From assembly GCA_037355855.1 (NCBI GenBank), contig CM074758.1, forward strand, positions 4,933,001-4,997,000: 64,000 nt of DNA, given 5' to 3'. The first letter of the stretch is position 1. Each line of letters starts with the position of its first letter. Shown in pieces: positions 1 through 9,953 of the stretch. The notes beneath the pieces are model-generated. The model was not told the DNA's origin, did no database searches, and was given only the letters and a program-made list of their open reading frames with translations. Origin of the DNA: Pseudo-nitzschia pungens (Eukaryota; Bacillariophyta; Bacillariophyceae; Bacillariales; Bacillariaceae). A program made the translations under genes and the position numbers.

Positions 1-451
1 GTAATTAAGGTTACCGTACGATTCAATTTTACAAGTTTACAATACTGTACAAAGCAAAAACTCGAATCGTACGGTTTTAAAATACGGAATAAGATCTTAC
101 CAAGACCAAAAACCGATTTCGTATTTTATTATTATTTTTTCTTTTTCTGGTATTAAAATTGTTGACTACGAAGTACATGTAACCTTAGTAAAAAGCAAGA
201 TTCGTATGAGTAATCTCATTACTGTACTACGTATTACCGTACGGTAGTACGTAGTATTAATTTTTGTAAGGTTTTTCCGAGTACCGTAACGTACGGTACG
301 AGTAATTACAGTAGTGAGAATCATAGACAATGGACAAGCCGAAACAAAAAAGAAACAACCACAGACCACCACAGACAAGCATAGACAACCGCAGACCACC
401 ACAGACAAGCATCCATCCACACGCAAGCCTATCCAAAACGGCATTGGCACC
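1..451. other. Upstream noncoding region
   Basis: This AT-rich stretch holds many short GTAC/TACGTA words, for example the palindrome TACCGTACGGTA around 236-247, which recur in intergenic DNA across the window. The open frame of the downstream gene extends to 314, but that codon is GTG and no in-frame ATG occurs before 452. The stretch is therefore best read as promoter and 5' UTR. I see no clear TATA box. Confidence 0.5.
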
Positions 452-3400
452 ATGATGCCCCTGCCACAACTACCACTACCACCACCAGCAGCAGCAGCAC
501 CAGCACCAGCAACACCACCCTCGATCACCCTTCTCGGCGGCAACGACATCCACCGCGAGATGACGAAAACACCGAACACGAAGCAGAAAACGAAGCAAAC
601 GACCAAGAATGAGCATGAGAACGAGCATGCGAATGAGAATGAGCATGCGAATGAGAACGAGCATGCGAATGCGAATGCGACAACGAATACCAAGCATTCC
701 TGTATTTTTCATTATTTCGTCTTGGTCATCGGTTGCTTGACCATTTACGTGGTCGCCAAGCAATCGGTTTCGTTGCACGAGTATACCGACATTGGTTCGG
801 TGATGTATACTACCGCAAGCGATTCCAATCATTCCAATCATTCCAATCATTCCAATCATTCCAATCAACAACAACAACAACCACAACAACAACGTCCCTG
901 GATGGTGATCCACGTCGGACCCCCGAAAACCGGAACGACGACCATCCAGGATGGCTTTTACGAAAAATCCATTGCCACCATGCTGGGAAGATACGACAAT
1001 GTCTTTTACGCCGGCACCAAGTTGGAGGAAACCGGCAAGCGGGTCATTTTTCTCAAGAATAGTAGTAGAAATAGGAATAGGAATGGGAATGGGAATAGGA
1101 GTCCTTACAACAATGCTACTACTACTACTACTAGTAGTACTACTACTACTAGTAGTTCTAGTAGTACTAGTATTAATAGTAGTAGTGCTACTACTAGCAG
1201 CAACCACATTGATACTAACAACAACAAAAATAACAAGAACAACAACAACAAAAGAACGGTCAATTCCAAGGCCTTTACGATGCAGGCGATCGTCCTGGAC
1301 AAGGATCCGGCGGTCACCCGGTTGCTCCGGCGGCACAGGGCCGCGGGACGAAACGTGATCATCAGCTCGGAGCAATACACGTCGCGCGGCAACCACCAGC
1401 TGTGGAACGGGTCGGAATGGGGGAAGGTCTACGGGAGCATCTTTCTGAGCGGCGCCCGGAACGTGAGCGTCGAAAAAGCGAGCGGCGACGAGGAGGAGGA
1501 GGACGACGACGACGACGATCGCGTCGACGACGACGAATACGAATACGAATACGAATACGAATACGACGATGAATACGAATACGAATACGAACACGACGAT
1601 GAATACGAATACGAACACGAAGACAGCATCATTGATCAGGAAAACAACTCGAATGGGAATCGCGGAAATCGCCGATTGTTGCTGCAGGAAGACGACGACA
1701 ATGACAATGACAATGACAATGACTTGGACACAAACACAAACACAAACACAAACACAATCCACACCACGGAGGAACCTTATTTTGGCTTTGACGTCAAGAT
1801 CGTCGTCACCTACCGGCACTTTTTTGCCTGGCTTCCCTCGTTGCACTACCAGCGCTACATCTACCCGCCCGCGTTTCTGAGGGACGAAACGGAAATCCGG
1901 AGAAAGCGCGTCCCGGGACTCGTCGAGTACATCGAGGACTACCTGTCGTTTGCAAGGGGCGGCGAGCGCCACGAGGCCGTCGACGAATACGAATACGAAC
2001 GCGAACGCGAACGCGAACGCGAAGGGAAGAAACGAGTGCCGCCGGGGGGGTCCCTGTTCGGGTCGGACGGATTCGAGTACGATGGCCTCTCCGGGAGCCT
2101 CTTTGCCTATCGCAAGTGGTCCTTTCCTCCCGAATTGGTCGATCGGGTCGACGTTCTGGACATGCACCAGCAACCGTTGTATTCGGACGGGGAGGAGGAA
2201 ATGGAAACGGAACCGAAAATGGAAACGGAAGAGGACAATAAGAATAAGAATAACAATAACAAGAACAGGAACAGGAACAGGAACAATCACAAGAACAAGA
2301 ACAAGGACAGGAACAAGAACAAGGACAGGAACAAGGACACGAACAGAAACAAGGACAATCACAGGGACAATCACAATCACAATCACAGGAACATTCAGAA
2401 TCACAATCACAATCACAGGAAGACAGCTGCGGTTAAGGCTATCAATGCACACAAGAACAACAACAACAACAACAGCAGCAGCAGCAGCAGCAGCAACCAC
2501 AACAAATGCAACACCAGCAACGACGACGACGATCCCGGATTGCTGGCCAATTTTGTCTGCCAGATGCTCCCAAAGGCCGACCACACCTGTTCGATCCTGC
2601 GGAGGGACGCCCTGGGGACGGACCGCAACGACCCGAATGCTGCTGCAAACGACAAGGGTGGCAACGATGCTGCCGGTACCCACAACAACAAGAACAACAA
2701 CAACAACAACAACAACAATAATAATATTAATAACAACAACAACAACAACAACAACAACAACGACGATCTCGACACTCATTGCAATGGCAATGGCAATGGC
2801 AATGGCAATGGCAGCAATCACGAAAGCCAGAGCCGGCCCCGGAGCAGGTACAAGATCGCCCATAGGGTCCGCAAGGACCGATCCGACGTGCTGTCCACGC
2901 AGGACAAGCACCGGATCCTCGTGGCGTACCGGTTGAAACACCCGGAGTTGCTGTTCCACTCGGTCCGGCAGCCCTGGAGGGTGATCAATTTTCTGCACGA
3001 ACGAATGGAGGAATGGTTTGGAGGCAGTGACACAAACACAAACACAAAAAGCAACACAAAAAGCAACACAAAAAGAAACAGCAATACCAATACCAATACC
3101 AATACCAATACCAACAAGAAACCACGGGAAATGCCCAACAAGACTTGCCTGGACGACGCGCTTCTCCGTCGGTTCAAGGGATTGTCCCGGGATTATTTGG
3201 CCGAGATGTACAGACTGGTCCGAAGGCACTCGCTGCGGAGACGGAAAAAGCAAAAACAACGACAGCAACAGCAACAGCAACAACGACAGGGGCAAAACAA
3301 CCACAAAAACAACCACAAAAACAACAACGACGACGACGACGACGACGAAACCAACCGTTTGTTTCGGTCTTCCGTTCCGCGAGACCACCTGCTGCTGTCC

Positions 3401-3613
3401 CGGGAGTACGACGGATCGGAGGACGTGCCGCCGAACCATGCCCTCCCGGCGCACGTGATTCGGGCCCACGATTCCGAATTCGACGAGCACGCTGCCGGCG
3501 GTCGGTTTTGTCAGGTCGACGTGGAACCCCTCCTGGCCGATCCGGAATTCGTCGACTTTGTCTTTGGGGAGTTGCCCTCCCTGATAGCGGAAACGAACGG
3601 AGAAAGCAATTGA
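452..3613 (+). CDS. Type II membrane sulfotransferase-like protein with many coding microsatellites
   Basis: The predicted protein has 1053 residues. The start is the first of two ATGs in a CACCATG context; the frame is open further upstream but only from a GTG. Residues about 83-103 form one hydrophobic segment after a polar N-terminus, which gives type II Golgi-style topology. At residues about 151-166 the stretch VIHVGPPKTGTTTIQ matches the 5'-phosphosulfate (PAPS-binding) loop of sulfotransferases. VIISSEQYTS and later VVTYRHFFAWLPSLHYQRY (around residue 446) resemble the core strand and the 3'-phosphate-binding segment. The likely role is transfer of sulfate from PAPS to a glycan or protein in the Golgi. 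The core is split by low-complexity inserts (NHS, Ser/Thr, Asp, EY, DN, TN, Asn, GN and KSNT tracts), so the protein is far longer than a usual 300-400 residue sulfotransferase. No intron was evident. The fold call is from motifs only. Confidence 0.7.
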   Translation: MMPLPQLPLPPPAAAAPAPATPPSITLLGGNDIHREMTKTPNTKQKTKQTTKNEHENEHANENEHANENEHANANATTNTKHSCIFHYFVLVIGCLTIYVVAKQSVSLHEYTDIGSVMYTTASDSNHSNHSNHSNHSNQQQQQPQQQRPWMVIHVGPPKTGTTTIQDGFYEKSIATMLGRYDNVFYAGTKLEETGKRVIFLKNSSRNRNRNGNGNRSPYNNATTTTTSSTTTTSSSSSTSINSSSATTSSNHIDTNNNKNNKNNNNKRTVNSKAFTMQAIVLDKDPAVTRLLRRHRAAGRNVIISSEQYTSRGNHQLWNGSEWGKVYGSIFLSGARNVSVEKASGDEEEEDDDDDDRVDDDEYEYEYEYEYDDEYEYEYEHDDEYEYEHEDSIIDQENNSNGNRGNRRLLLQEDDDNDNDNDNDLDTNTNTNTNTIHTTEEPYFGFDVKIVVTYRHFFAWLPSLHYQRYIYPPAFLRDETEIRRKRVPGLVEYIEDYLSFARGGERHEAVDEYEYEREREREREGKKRVPPGGSLFGSDGFEYDGLSGSLFAYRKWSFPPELVDRVDVLDMHQQPLYSDGEEEMETEPKMETEEDNKNKNNNNKNRNRNRNNHKNKNKDRNKNKDRNKDTNRNKDNHRDNHNHNHRNIQNHNHNHRKTAAVKAINAHKNNNNNNSSSSSSSNHNKCNTSNDDDDPGLLANFVCQMLPKADHTCSILRRDALGTDRNDPNAAANDKGGNDAAGTHNNKNNNNNNNNNNNINNNNNNNNNNNDDLDTHCNGNGNGNGNGSNHESQSRPRSRYKIAHRVRKDRSDVLSTQDKHRILVAYRLKHPELLFHSVRQPWRVINFLHERMEEWFGGSDTNTNTKSNTKSNTKRNSNTNTNTNTNTNKKPREMPNKTCLDDALLRRFKGLSRDYLAEMYRLVRRHSLRRRKKQKQRQQQQQQQRQGQNNHKNNHKNNNDDDDDDETNRLFRSSVPRDHLLLSREYDGSEDVPPNHALPAHVIRAHDSEFDEHAAGGRFCQVDVEPLLADPEFVDFVFGELPSLIAETNGESN
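828..868 (+). repeat. 9-bp coding repeat (TTCCAATCA)n
   Basis: About five direct copies of a 9-bp unit encode the Ser-Asn-His tract in the stem region of the sulfotransferase-like protein, followed by a CAA-rich Gln tract. Period three keeps the frame whatever the copy number. Confidence 0.85.
1107..1200 (+). repeat. ACT/AGT trinucleotide tract in CDS
   Basis: An impure ACT/AGT trinucleotide run encodes a Thr/Ser tract inserted in the sulfotransferase-like protein. Confidence 0.8.
1485..1625 (+). repeat. GAG/GAC and GAATAC coding repeats
   Basis: Acidic trinucleotide runs are followed by GAATAC hexamer repeats, giving an Asp tract and then Glu-Tyr dipeptide repeats broken by Asp-Asp spacers. 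A second short GAATAC/GAACGC array lies at about 1983-2020. Confidence 0.85.
2233..2500 (+). repeat. AAC/AAG/AGG hexamer and CAGCAG tracts in CDS
   Basis: Impure 6-bp repeats (AACAAG, AACAGG, AATCAC) encode Asn-Lys/Arg/His runs. They are followed by AAC and AGC runs encoding Asn and Ser tracts. All are multiples of three, so copy changes would not shift the frame. Confidence 0.8.
2686..2815 (+). repeat. AAC trinucleotide and GGCAAT hexamer repeats
   Basis: A long AAC run encodes an Asn tract. It is followed by GGCAAT hexamers encoding Gly-Asn repeats. The same GGCAAT motif reappears just after the stop codon at 3614-3690. Confidence 0.85.
3031..3350 (+). repeat. ACACAAAAAGCA, ACCAAT, CAACAG and GAC coding repeats
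   Basis: Several short tandem tracts in frame encode Asn-Thr, Lys-Ser-Asn-Thr, Gln and Asp runs near the C-terminus of the sulfotransferase-like protein. Confidence 0.75.
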
Positions 3614-4607
3614 GACGGCAATGGCAAAGACGGCAATGACAATGGCAATGACAATGGCGACAGCAATGGCAATGGCAATGGCAATGGCAAACCGGATTCG
3701 AAACGGACACGAAAGGGGGAGGAGAAGCGAAGCAAGAACAAGAACTAATTACTAGAACAAAAATAAATGCCAAGAAGAAAAAAGACGACAAAGGCACGTT
3801 GATTTTGATTGAACCTGGACCAACACGAATGCGAATGTCGTATCTCTGGAAACCAGGGGATCGACCAAGATAAAAATAAAGGTACTGATAATCTTTGGAA
3901 ATAAGGATTATGATAAAATTATGATTTTGAAAACTAAAGATAAAATACGTAGTACCGTAGTACTACGTAATACGTAGTAGAATGTTTTGTTGGAAGTGGT
4001 GGAATAATATTCGACGAATAACGATTGTATGATCCTACGAATGATATGAATACGTCGTACGAGTTGAATATGATCTAATGTCAAGGATCATCAATTGTAA
4101 TAGGCAGATGGTCAAATGTCAACATTGTTGTATCAAAGATCCAACTGCGACCAACTGCAACATGAAGAATTGATCAATGATAATAGTAACAAGAGATGGA
4201 GAATATTGATCAATTGATCAGTTCTCATTCTTTTTGAATAATCTAGTCAATAGAGTAGTAAATCATTCAAATACAACCTTTTAAGACTTGGTAGAATTAT
4301 CGTGATCGATATCCCTATCCAATCAACATGTTTCTCCCAGTACCATACAACGTCGTGTTGTTTGTCTTTATGAAAGCAAACAGACATAGTAGAGAAGCTT
4401 TGGAATGGTCATAGAGAACCTTGTAGTTGTAGGAGGTCATAGTAGGTCATTGGTCATTGAGATCCTTGAAGTTGTAGAAACAGTGTTTGTTTCTTAGTAG
4501 TACTAATAGTACATAAATAAATAGATTGTTTCTTGTGTGTTGTGGTTTTGAATATCTTCCTTCTCGTGATGTTTCATGCAGAATAATAAGGCTTGATACG
4601 TCTGAGG
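3614..4607. other. 3' UTR and intergenic DNA
   Basis: The first 80 bases carry GGCAAT/GACAAT hexamers like those in the upstream CDS. AATAAA-like words near 3760-3770 and 3870 could serve polyadenylation. The rest is AT-rich, with an inverted TACGTAGTA cluster at about 3950-3990. No gene is supported here. Confidence 0.5.
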
Positions 4608-5600
4608 TTAGCTAATACACTCAGCAATGATATGCTCCTCATTGCCAAGGAAAGATTCAGTGCCATTGGTATGGACTTGGGTGATGGTGAATGGACTGAT
4701 TGCTCTGGAACCAAGGGCATCAGTCTTGTAGTAGTTGAAGATCATGATTTGATCACCAATGTTGTAATCATGGTGCTTACAACGCTTGTTTTCTTTGAGG
4801 GCATCCTTGTCTATAACAGATTGACATTTGGATCTAAGGAGCTTGCTGATATCAGTGATGATGGTGGGGATTGGAAGAAACATATCACGATGGAAGGCAA
4901 TAGCACCAGGTGAAACGCCAAATGTTTTGTGCACAGTGCATCTCACAGCAAACTGTGCAGAGGCAAAAATATTGTCAATCAGATCAGTGGCTTGTTGCAA
5001 ATCCTGAGGAGGATTGGCATGGAGTTAAGTGCGCATGGTTGACTTGATGGTGTCATGCACACGTTCCAAAACAGCATTGGCTTGGTGAGGATCCTTGACT
5101 GTGGTGACAACAGGTTTAATATCAAGATTGATGAGGTGAGATTGAAAATCAACATTGAGATACTACTCAGTACCTTCTTGATCAAAGATGCAATTGCTGG
5201 GTTTAGGATAATGAGAAAGCCAGGCATCATTCAAAGCAAAAATAGACATTTTACCAGAAGGATTGGTTTGAGGAGCGCGTTTGATTTCAAGAAGATTGGT
5301 GATGCACATATCCACGATGGTGAAACCATTAAATTCAATGTTGCCAATGTTTGGAATATTGATGTTCCAAGGGCCAATGGTATCAACAGCTACTATTGTT
5401 TCCCATGGAATGGAGAGTTCTTTGCGAGTTGCAATGGTGAGTGTTCTTGTCGCGTTGACAGGCATCACAGGGCCCTCTGGAACTAAATAAATTTGCCCGC
5501 ACATGCAATTCGTTTCAACTCGGGACTGATTTGTTTTGTGTGAACTTTCGTGACTGCCCCCTTTATTTTTTCCTCCCCCTAAAATACGTGGGTTTTTCAT
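4608..5600 (-). pseudogene. Degenerate Ty3/gypsy integrase fragment
   Basis: Read on the minus strand, three frames carry consecutive parts of a gypsy integrase. At about 5600-5163 there is a core-like segment ending in LSHYPKPSNCIFDQEGTE, comparable to the LSRYPRPNRCIHDNGGEF segment of element E4. A shifted middle part lies at about 5230-4979. The C-terminal part at 5000-4608 contains TFGVSPGAIAFHRDM, comparable to the SPGSLVFNRDM block of E4. Frameshifts break the ORF and no LTR or RT remains. I read it as an old relic of an E4-like element. The arrangement is seen directly; the family is inferred from similarity inside this window. Confidence 0.75.
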
Positions 5601-6289
5601 GGTGAAAAAAAAACACGTTGCATTCGTAGGTTATTCACGGTGAAAAAAAACCACGATTCGTAATGTAACCTACAACTTTTTTCTGTGAACCCAACGTCCG
5701 AAAGCTGTTTCACGACCCTTTTTGAGAATTTTTTTGGGGGGTCGCGATCCATTCCTGGCTGCTTTTTTGTTTTTTAAGACTCAAATATTTTTTCAATCAG
5801 TGAATCAAATTAATCAATCCCTTTTTAAATTCTCATGCTATCGTCAAAGAATAATTTCTCACTTCCACTTTTTTTTCTTAAATTTATTATTACTGTCACT
5901 ACTACCGAAATTATTTCAAGCACCTCAAGAATCCCTCCCTCACATAATTTTTTTCCAAGCCCAATCAATTAATTTCTCAGTTTATTCTTAAGAATCTCAA
6001 CCCAACAAATTAATTTCTCAACCCAACGAATTAATTTCTCAACCACTCTTTAAAGGAATCCAAGGAGTCCAGTACAATTCAAAACCCTACCCATTAAGAA
6101 TTCAGTCCATATAGTTGGAAAAAAATGTTGACCTTTTACTACTATTTTAGTTCCTACACAATACACAGTAGCAAAATCAAAAACCATATTCTGTATGTTT
6201 GCTTGTTGGATTGATTTGGTCAAATTACAGTGGGGACCAATCCTGGTCCTTTGTCACGGTGTCATGATGTTGGTAGTGCTGTGTTTCAG
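5601..6289. other. AT-rich intergenic DNA
   Basis: Two close copies of a short block with GGTGAAAAAAAACCACG lie at about 5598-5660. A block at about 5697-5750 resembles one at 63832-63895, near the other gag relic. Poly-T runs and repeated TTAATTTCTCA words follow. I see no gene. Confidence 0.5.
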
Positions 6290-6600
6290 TTGCAATCACA
6301 TCATGTTTGAGTTGCGATGGCATCATATTTGAGTTGCGATTGCATCATATTTCAGTTGCAATCGCATCATATTTCAGTTGCGATCGCATCATATTTCAGT
6401 TGCAATCGCATCATATTTCAGTTGCGATCGCATCATATTTGAGTTGCAATCGCATCATATTTGAGTTGCAATCGCATCATATTTCATCAGTTGTTGGGAT
6501 TGAATCATATTTCATCAGTTGCGATCGGATCATATTTCAGTTGCCCCGTTGCATCATATTTCAGTTGCCCCAGTACATCATAGTTCAGTTGCCCTGTCCC
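6290..6600 (+). repeat. Minisatellite with a unit of about 21 bp
   Basis: The unit, approximately GCATCATATTTCAGTTGCGAT, is repeated about 14 times with substitutions and small indels. The plus-strand open frame over it is only repeat translation. Copies become more diverged after 6480. Confidence 0.9.
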
Positions 6601-6639
6601 ATTAAAATTGATTCTTTCCTATCAGTAGGCAACTCAATG

Positions 6640-7110
6640 CAGAATTAGAAGAATTGAAATCCCATCATCAATACCCCCAATCTTGATGAGGTGGTTCACT
6701 CACCGTCGCATCATTGTATTTCATTTGCCATTGCATCCTATTTCATCAGCAGTTGTGGTCACACCACCCTATTAGGAGCAAGCAGGCAAGTCAACGATGC
6801 ACAGTTAGAACAATCAAAATCCATGGTGGTGATTAATACCTCCTCCAACCTTGATGTGGTTCACTTACCATTTCTGTTGCATCCTATTTCAGGTGCCGTC
6901 GCATCAGTTGCCACCGTATCATACTTCAGTGTATTCTTCCCTATCAAGAGCAAGCAGGCAACTTGTCAATGCAGAATCAGAATAATTGAAATTCATGATT
7001 AATACCTGCTCCAATCTTGATGTGGTTCACTTACCATTTCCATCTCGTTGTTATATTTCAGTTGCCTTTGCATCATATTTCAGTTGCCGTCTTTCTTGTT
7101 CCATTCCGAC
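6640..7110 (+). repeat. Higher-order repeat, about 160-190 bp, three copies
   Basis: The block holding AGCAGGCAA, a stretch near AATACC, CTTGATG, GGTTCACT and then CATCATATTTCAG occurs around 6660-6740, 6780-6920 and 6950-7080. Each copy ends in minisatellite-like units, so the array appears to be a diverged long-period form of the 6290-6600 repeat. Confidence 0.65.
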
Positions 7111-7416
7111 CCAAAATTATGTGAAGTAAGATTTATGACACATGCATTTTCTGTCATGCATTTATTTGCAGGGAATTGATTTCTTCTACATGAAAACAGC
7201 AGAGTTAGTACTATTACTAGTACCTAGTAGTATGTACGGTATTGAAGTAATAGTAGAAACCAGTAGAAAGCTGATGGTGGTGGTATCGCGCGCCACCTAA
7301 ACCACAGAGAGCCTGCCCCGCTGCGCCATAATTTTTGACTACCTCTTATGTACTACTACCTACGCACTGCAGTAGTACGTAGCAGCAGTGTATAACTGTA
7401 CTACTACTACTACTTA
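7111..7416. other. Noncoding spacer with a possible polymerase III box A
   Basis: No ORF is supported. On the minus strand 7328-7317 reads TGGCGCAGCGGG, a full match to the tRNA box A consensus. Box B is poor and no tRNA fold was found. GTAC/TAGTA words are frequent. Confidence 0.3.
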
Positions 7417-7550
7417 GCAGGATGCTAAGCAGGATGCTAAGCAGGATGCTAAGCAGGATGCTAAGCAGGATGCTAAGCAGGATGCTAAGCAGGATGCTAA
7501 GCAGGATGCTAAGCAGGATGCTAAGCAGGATGCTAAGCAGGATGCTAAGC
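7417..7550 (+). repeat. 12-bp tandem repeat (GCAGGATGCTAA), about 11 copies
   Basis: Nearly perfect copies of a 12-bp unit run into a unique tail (GGCC, TCTAGTAGAATTTGTACCAGATC). The same tail follows the GCAGGATGCT motif in the satellite at 25240-26290 and at 62780-62883, so the array grew inside that dispersed repeat. Confidence 0.95.
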
Positions 7551-7600
7551 CTGGGCCTTTCTAGTAGAATTTGTACCAGATCATCTACAAAGTGTTAACA

Positions 7601-7670
7601 GTTTTGCTTGCTGTTTTGCTTGCTGTTTTGCTTGCTGTTTTGCTTGCTGTTTTGCTTGCTGTTTTGCTTG
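7601..7670 (+). repeat. 12-bp tandem repeat (GTTTTGCTTGCT), about 6 copies
   Basis: Six near-perfect copies of the 12-bp unit lie 50 bp after the preceding 12-bp array. A run of Val-Leu-Leu-Ala translated from it is a by-product. Confidence 0.95.
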
Positions 7671-8260
7671 GATGTACAAGAAACAAACCACCGGCTTGGA
7701 ATCACACACCGGCTGGGAATCAAAGGATCATAGGGGTTGAAAGAAACAAGCCACTGGCTTGGATCGTAGAATCATAGGGGATGAAGGGAGATCAACAACG
7801 CATCCAGTTACAAGGGAGATAACAACACGTCAAGTTACAAGGGAGATCTACAACGCTGCAGCCTACTTTAAATTATCGTTTCATCTTATTATAGAGGATC
7901 AGCTCTCAGTATGGTTTTGCGTGAAACGCAGGCGCTCATAATATAGGCTTGGAATCGATCCTAGGGGGACTACCAACACAGCTTGGAATCAATTGTAAGG
8001 GGAATGAACACCACACAGGCTTGGAATTGATTGTAGGGGGACTATCACACAGGCTTGGATTGTACTAGGATTGTAGGGGTTGAAAGGAACAAACCACCAG
8101 CTTGGATCATTAGATCGTAGGGGTTAAAAGGATCAAACCACCGGCTTGGATCATAGGATCGTAGGGGTTTAAAGAAACAAGCCACCGGCTTGTTGGAATC
8201 ACACATGGGTTGAAAGAAACAAACAACACACCCGGTTGGTTGGAATCACTCATCAATAAC
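7671..8260 (+). repeat. Diverged tandem repeat of about 45-60 bp
   Basis: Units built from GGCTTGGAATC, ATAGGGG or GTAGGGG, TTGAAAG and AACAAACCAC recur about ten times with varied spacing. No coding capacity is seen. Confidence 0.75.
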
Positions 8261-8768
8261 ACTGCCGTTGTCTTCTTCCTCTAACGTCACAAAAACAAAT
8301 AACTTGGGCCTGTTGAAATTGTAACAACAATGGATGCAGATTTACTATTGCTTTCAAGATGTATATTATGTTTGGGGGCCACCAGTCAAACAATATCTTT
8401 CCAGCAAACAATCTCTCGTCCAATGGGTACTCCTTCTTTTTCCAGAAAAGGTTGTTATTTGGACTAAAGTACACTGGGCCAAGAGCCTGCTGCCTAGTGA
8501 TCAAGCCACAATAACGGGGGTTCTCTTCGTTCTCGTGACGGAGTGCGATAAAGCAACTCTGCTCAAAATAAGTTGGATTGTGAACTGAAACAGCAGTGAT
8601 TTGTGTTACCGTATGGAGCAAAAAATGAGTTGTAGCAAGGTGTGAAGAAAAAGAATGATTCTGCGAGGAAATACAGTGATTTGTGAGGAAGTGGAAATAC
8701 AGTGATTTGCGAGGAGCTAAAAGATTCCAAGCAAAAAGATTCCGCGAGCAAAAAGATAGTACCAACAA
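8261..8768 (-). other. Unidentified coding-like open frame without ATG
   Basis: The minus strand is open for about 170 codons but has no ATG; it begins at a TTG codon. The central part, with residues such as FEQSCFIALRHENEENPRYC and ERLFAGKILFDWWPPNI, has a protein-like composition, so it may be a fragment of a decayed gene or transposon. I do not recognise the family. Confidence 0.2.
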
Positions 8769-9742
8769 GCGACAGCACCCATAACCCTCCTAATGGTGGG
8801 TTAACTACAAATTTCAACCACAGCGAAGGGGTTGGGGTTGTTGATATTAAAGTTTGGAGCAAAAGATTGGTTTTTGGAGCAAAAAATGGAAATTGGAGCT
8901 CAAAAACGTCACTTTTGCTCCAAATAATAAAAATTTTGGAGCTCAAACAAAAAATGAATATCTAAAAAATAAGAGGGGAGTGGTCAAAATGGGTCAAAAT
9001 GGTCAAAAATCAGTTATTAGACGCTCTATAATGATGGATTTCCAGTGTGTTCCAATCAACTGATCTGGTGGCACTTGTTAAAGGAGCTGGAAAGTACAAA
9101 GAAAGAGGCCAACAGGATTGAAGCTTACAACAAGGCCTATACAGAAGAGAACTTGTGGAGGGAGTATTTGTTTTGCTGGAACATACCATTGTTGTGAAGA
9201 TATCCAAGATGCTACTCTGCAAAGACTCCTGTGTAGGGAACTGTACTGGGGCTAGTACTACAGGTATCATCCTCCATTTACTATCTAAAAGGTGCTAGAC
9301 TGTGCGCTTAGCCACAGGCTTAGCAACAGGCTTAGCAACAGGCTTAGCAACAGGCTCATTCCAAGGTGCTATGGGTTGCTAACACTAAGTGACCAGGGTT
9401 CTTGCATATGGTTTGTACCAGTTGCAGAAACCTGGGTATAGCACTGTTAGCACACACTGTAGCATGGTGCTAGTACAAGTATAAGGTTGCTACTGTATGC
9501 AAGATACTGGGTATGCTACTATTCAATACCGTTGGGGGATGGTCATTGTTTATGATAAGTACTACTATAACTGGATACCCAGCCCCTGCAGTTAACAAGC
9601 AAGCAACTTAGCAAGCGCGCAAGCAAGCAAGCAGTGCAAACTAGCACGCAATAGAATAACTCTGCTGTGTGCTACTCCATATGCTACTCCATACGCTACG
9701 CTATTTGGTACACTGTAGTACTGAGGAGTTCTACAGAGCTCT
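8769..9742. other. Noncoding flank of element E1
   Basis: Around 8850-8950 there are several GGAGCAAAA / GGAGCTCAAA words and their inverted form. At 9050-9270 short protein-like stretches exist in shifting plus-strand frames, but no family was recognised. Immediately before 9743 lies GCTCT, the E1 target-site duplication. Confidence 0.4.
9306..9354 (+). repeat. 12-bp tandem repeat (GGCTTAGCAACA), four copies
   Basis: Four copies in a row, the first with one substitution. It resembles other 12-bp arrays of the window in period but not in sequence. Confidence 0.9.
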
Positions 9743-9929
9743 TGCCATACCCCGGGTCTACTAGTGATTAGAAAGTAGTAGTGATATGCAAATTGTGAGC
9801 TCTATCAATTAGTCTATTGCTATTACTTTCGATAGGCATTTGGAATCGGCGATTCCAACGCCTCGCTAATTTATCCTCAACCTTAATCCAGTCCCGAGTA
9901 GACTCGTGACTGTATTCCGGTGCACGGCA
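9743..9929 (-). repeat. E1 3' LTR
   Basis: A 187-bp LTR, TG...CA, matching 15414-15600 with no difference seen. A dyad at 9840-9858 (arms TTGGAATC / GATTCCAA, 3-nt loop) occupies the place of a larger hairpin in E2 and E3. Confidence 0.95.
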
Positions 9930-9942
9930 TGCTCCTCCATGG
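9930..9942 (-). promoter_or_regulatory. E1 polypurine tract
   Basis: On the element strand the bases just before the 3' LTR read CCATGGAGGAGCA. E2 and E3 have CCATGGAGGAGTA at the same spot, so this is the likely plus-strand DNA primer site. Confidence 0.75.
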
Positions 9943-9953
9943 TACTGTAACAA

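Noticed and set aside
314..451. N-terminal extension of the sulfotransferase-like protein
   Set aside because: It would start at GTG; the first in-frame ATG is at 452 in a good context.
476..3490. A 1004-codon antisense open frame over the sulfotransferase-like gene
   Set aside because: It arises from the repeat tracts and codon bias; its translation is Val/Leu/Phe runs without domains, while the plus strand has a sulfotransferase loop and a membrane anchor.
7417..7670. CRISPR-like direct repeats
   Set aside because: The units are contiguous 12-mers without spacers, in a eukaryotic context.
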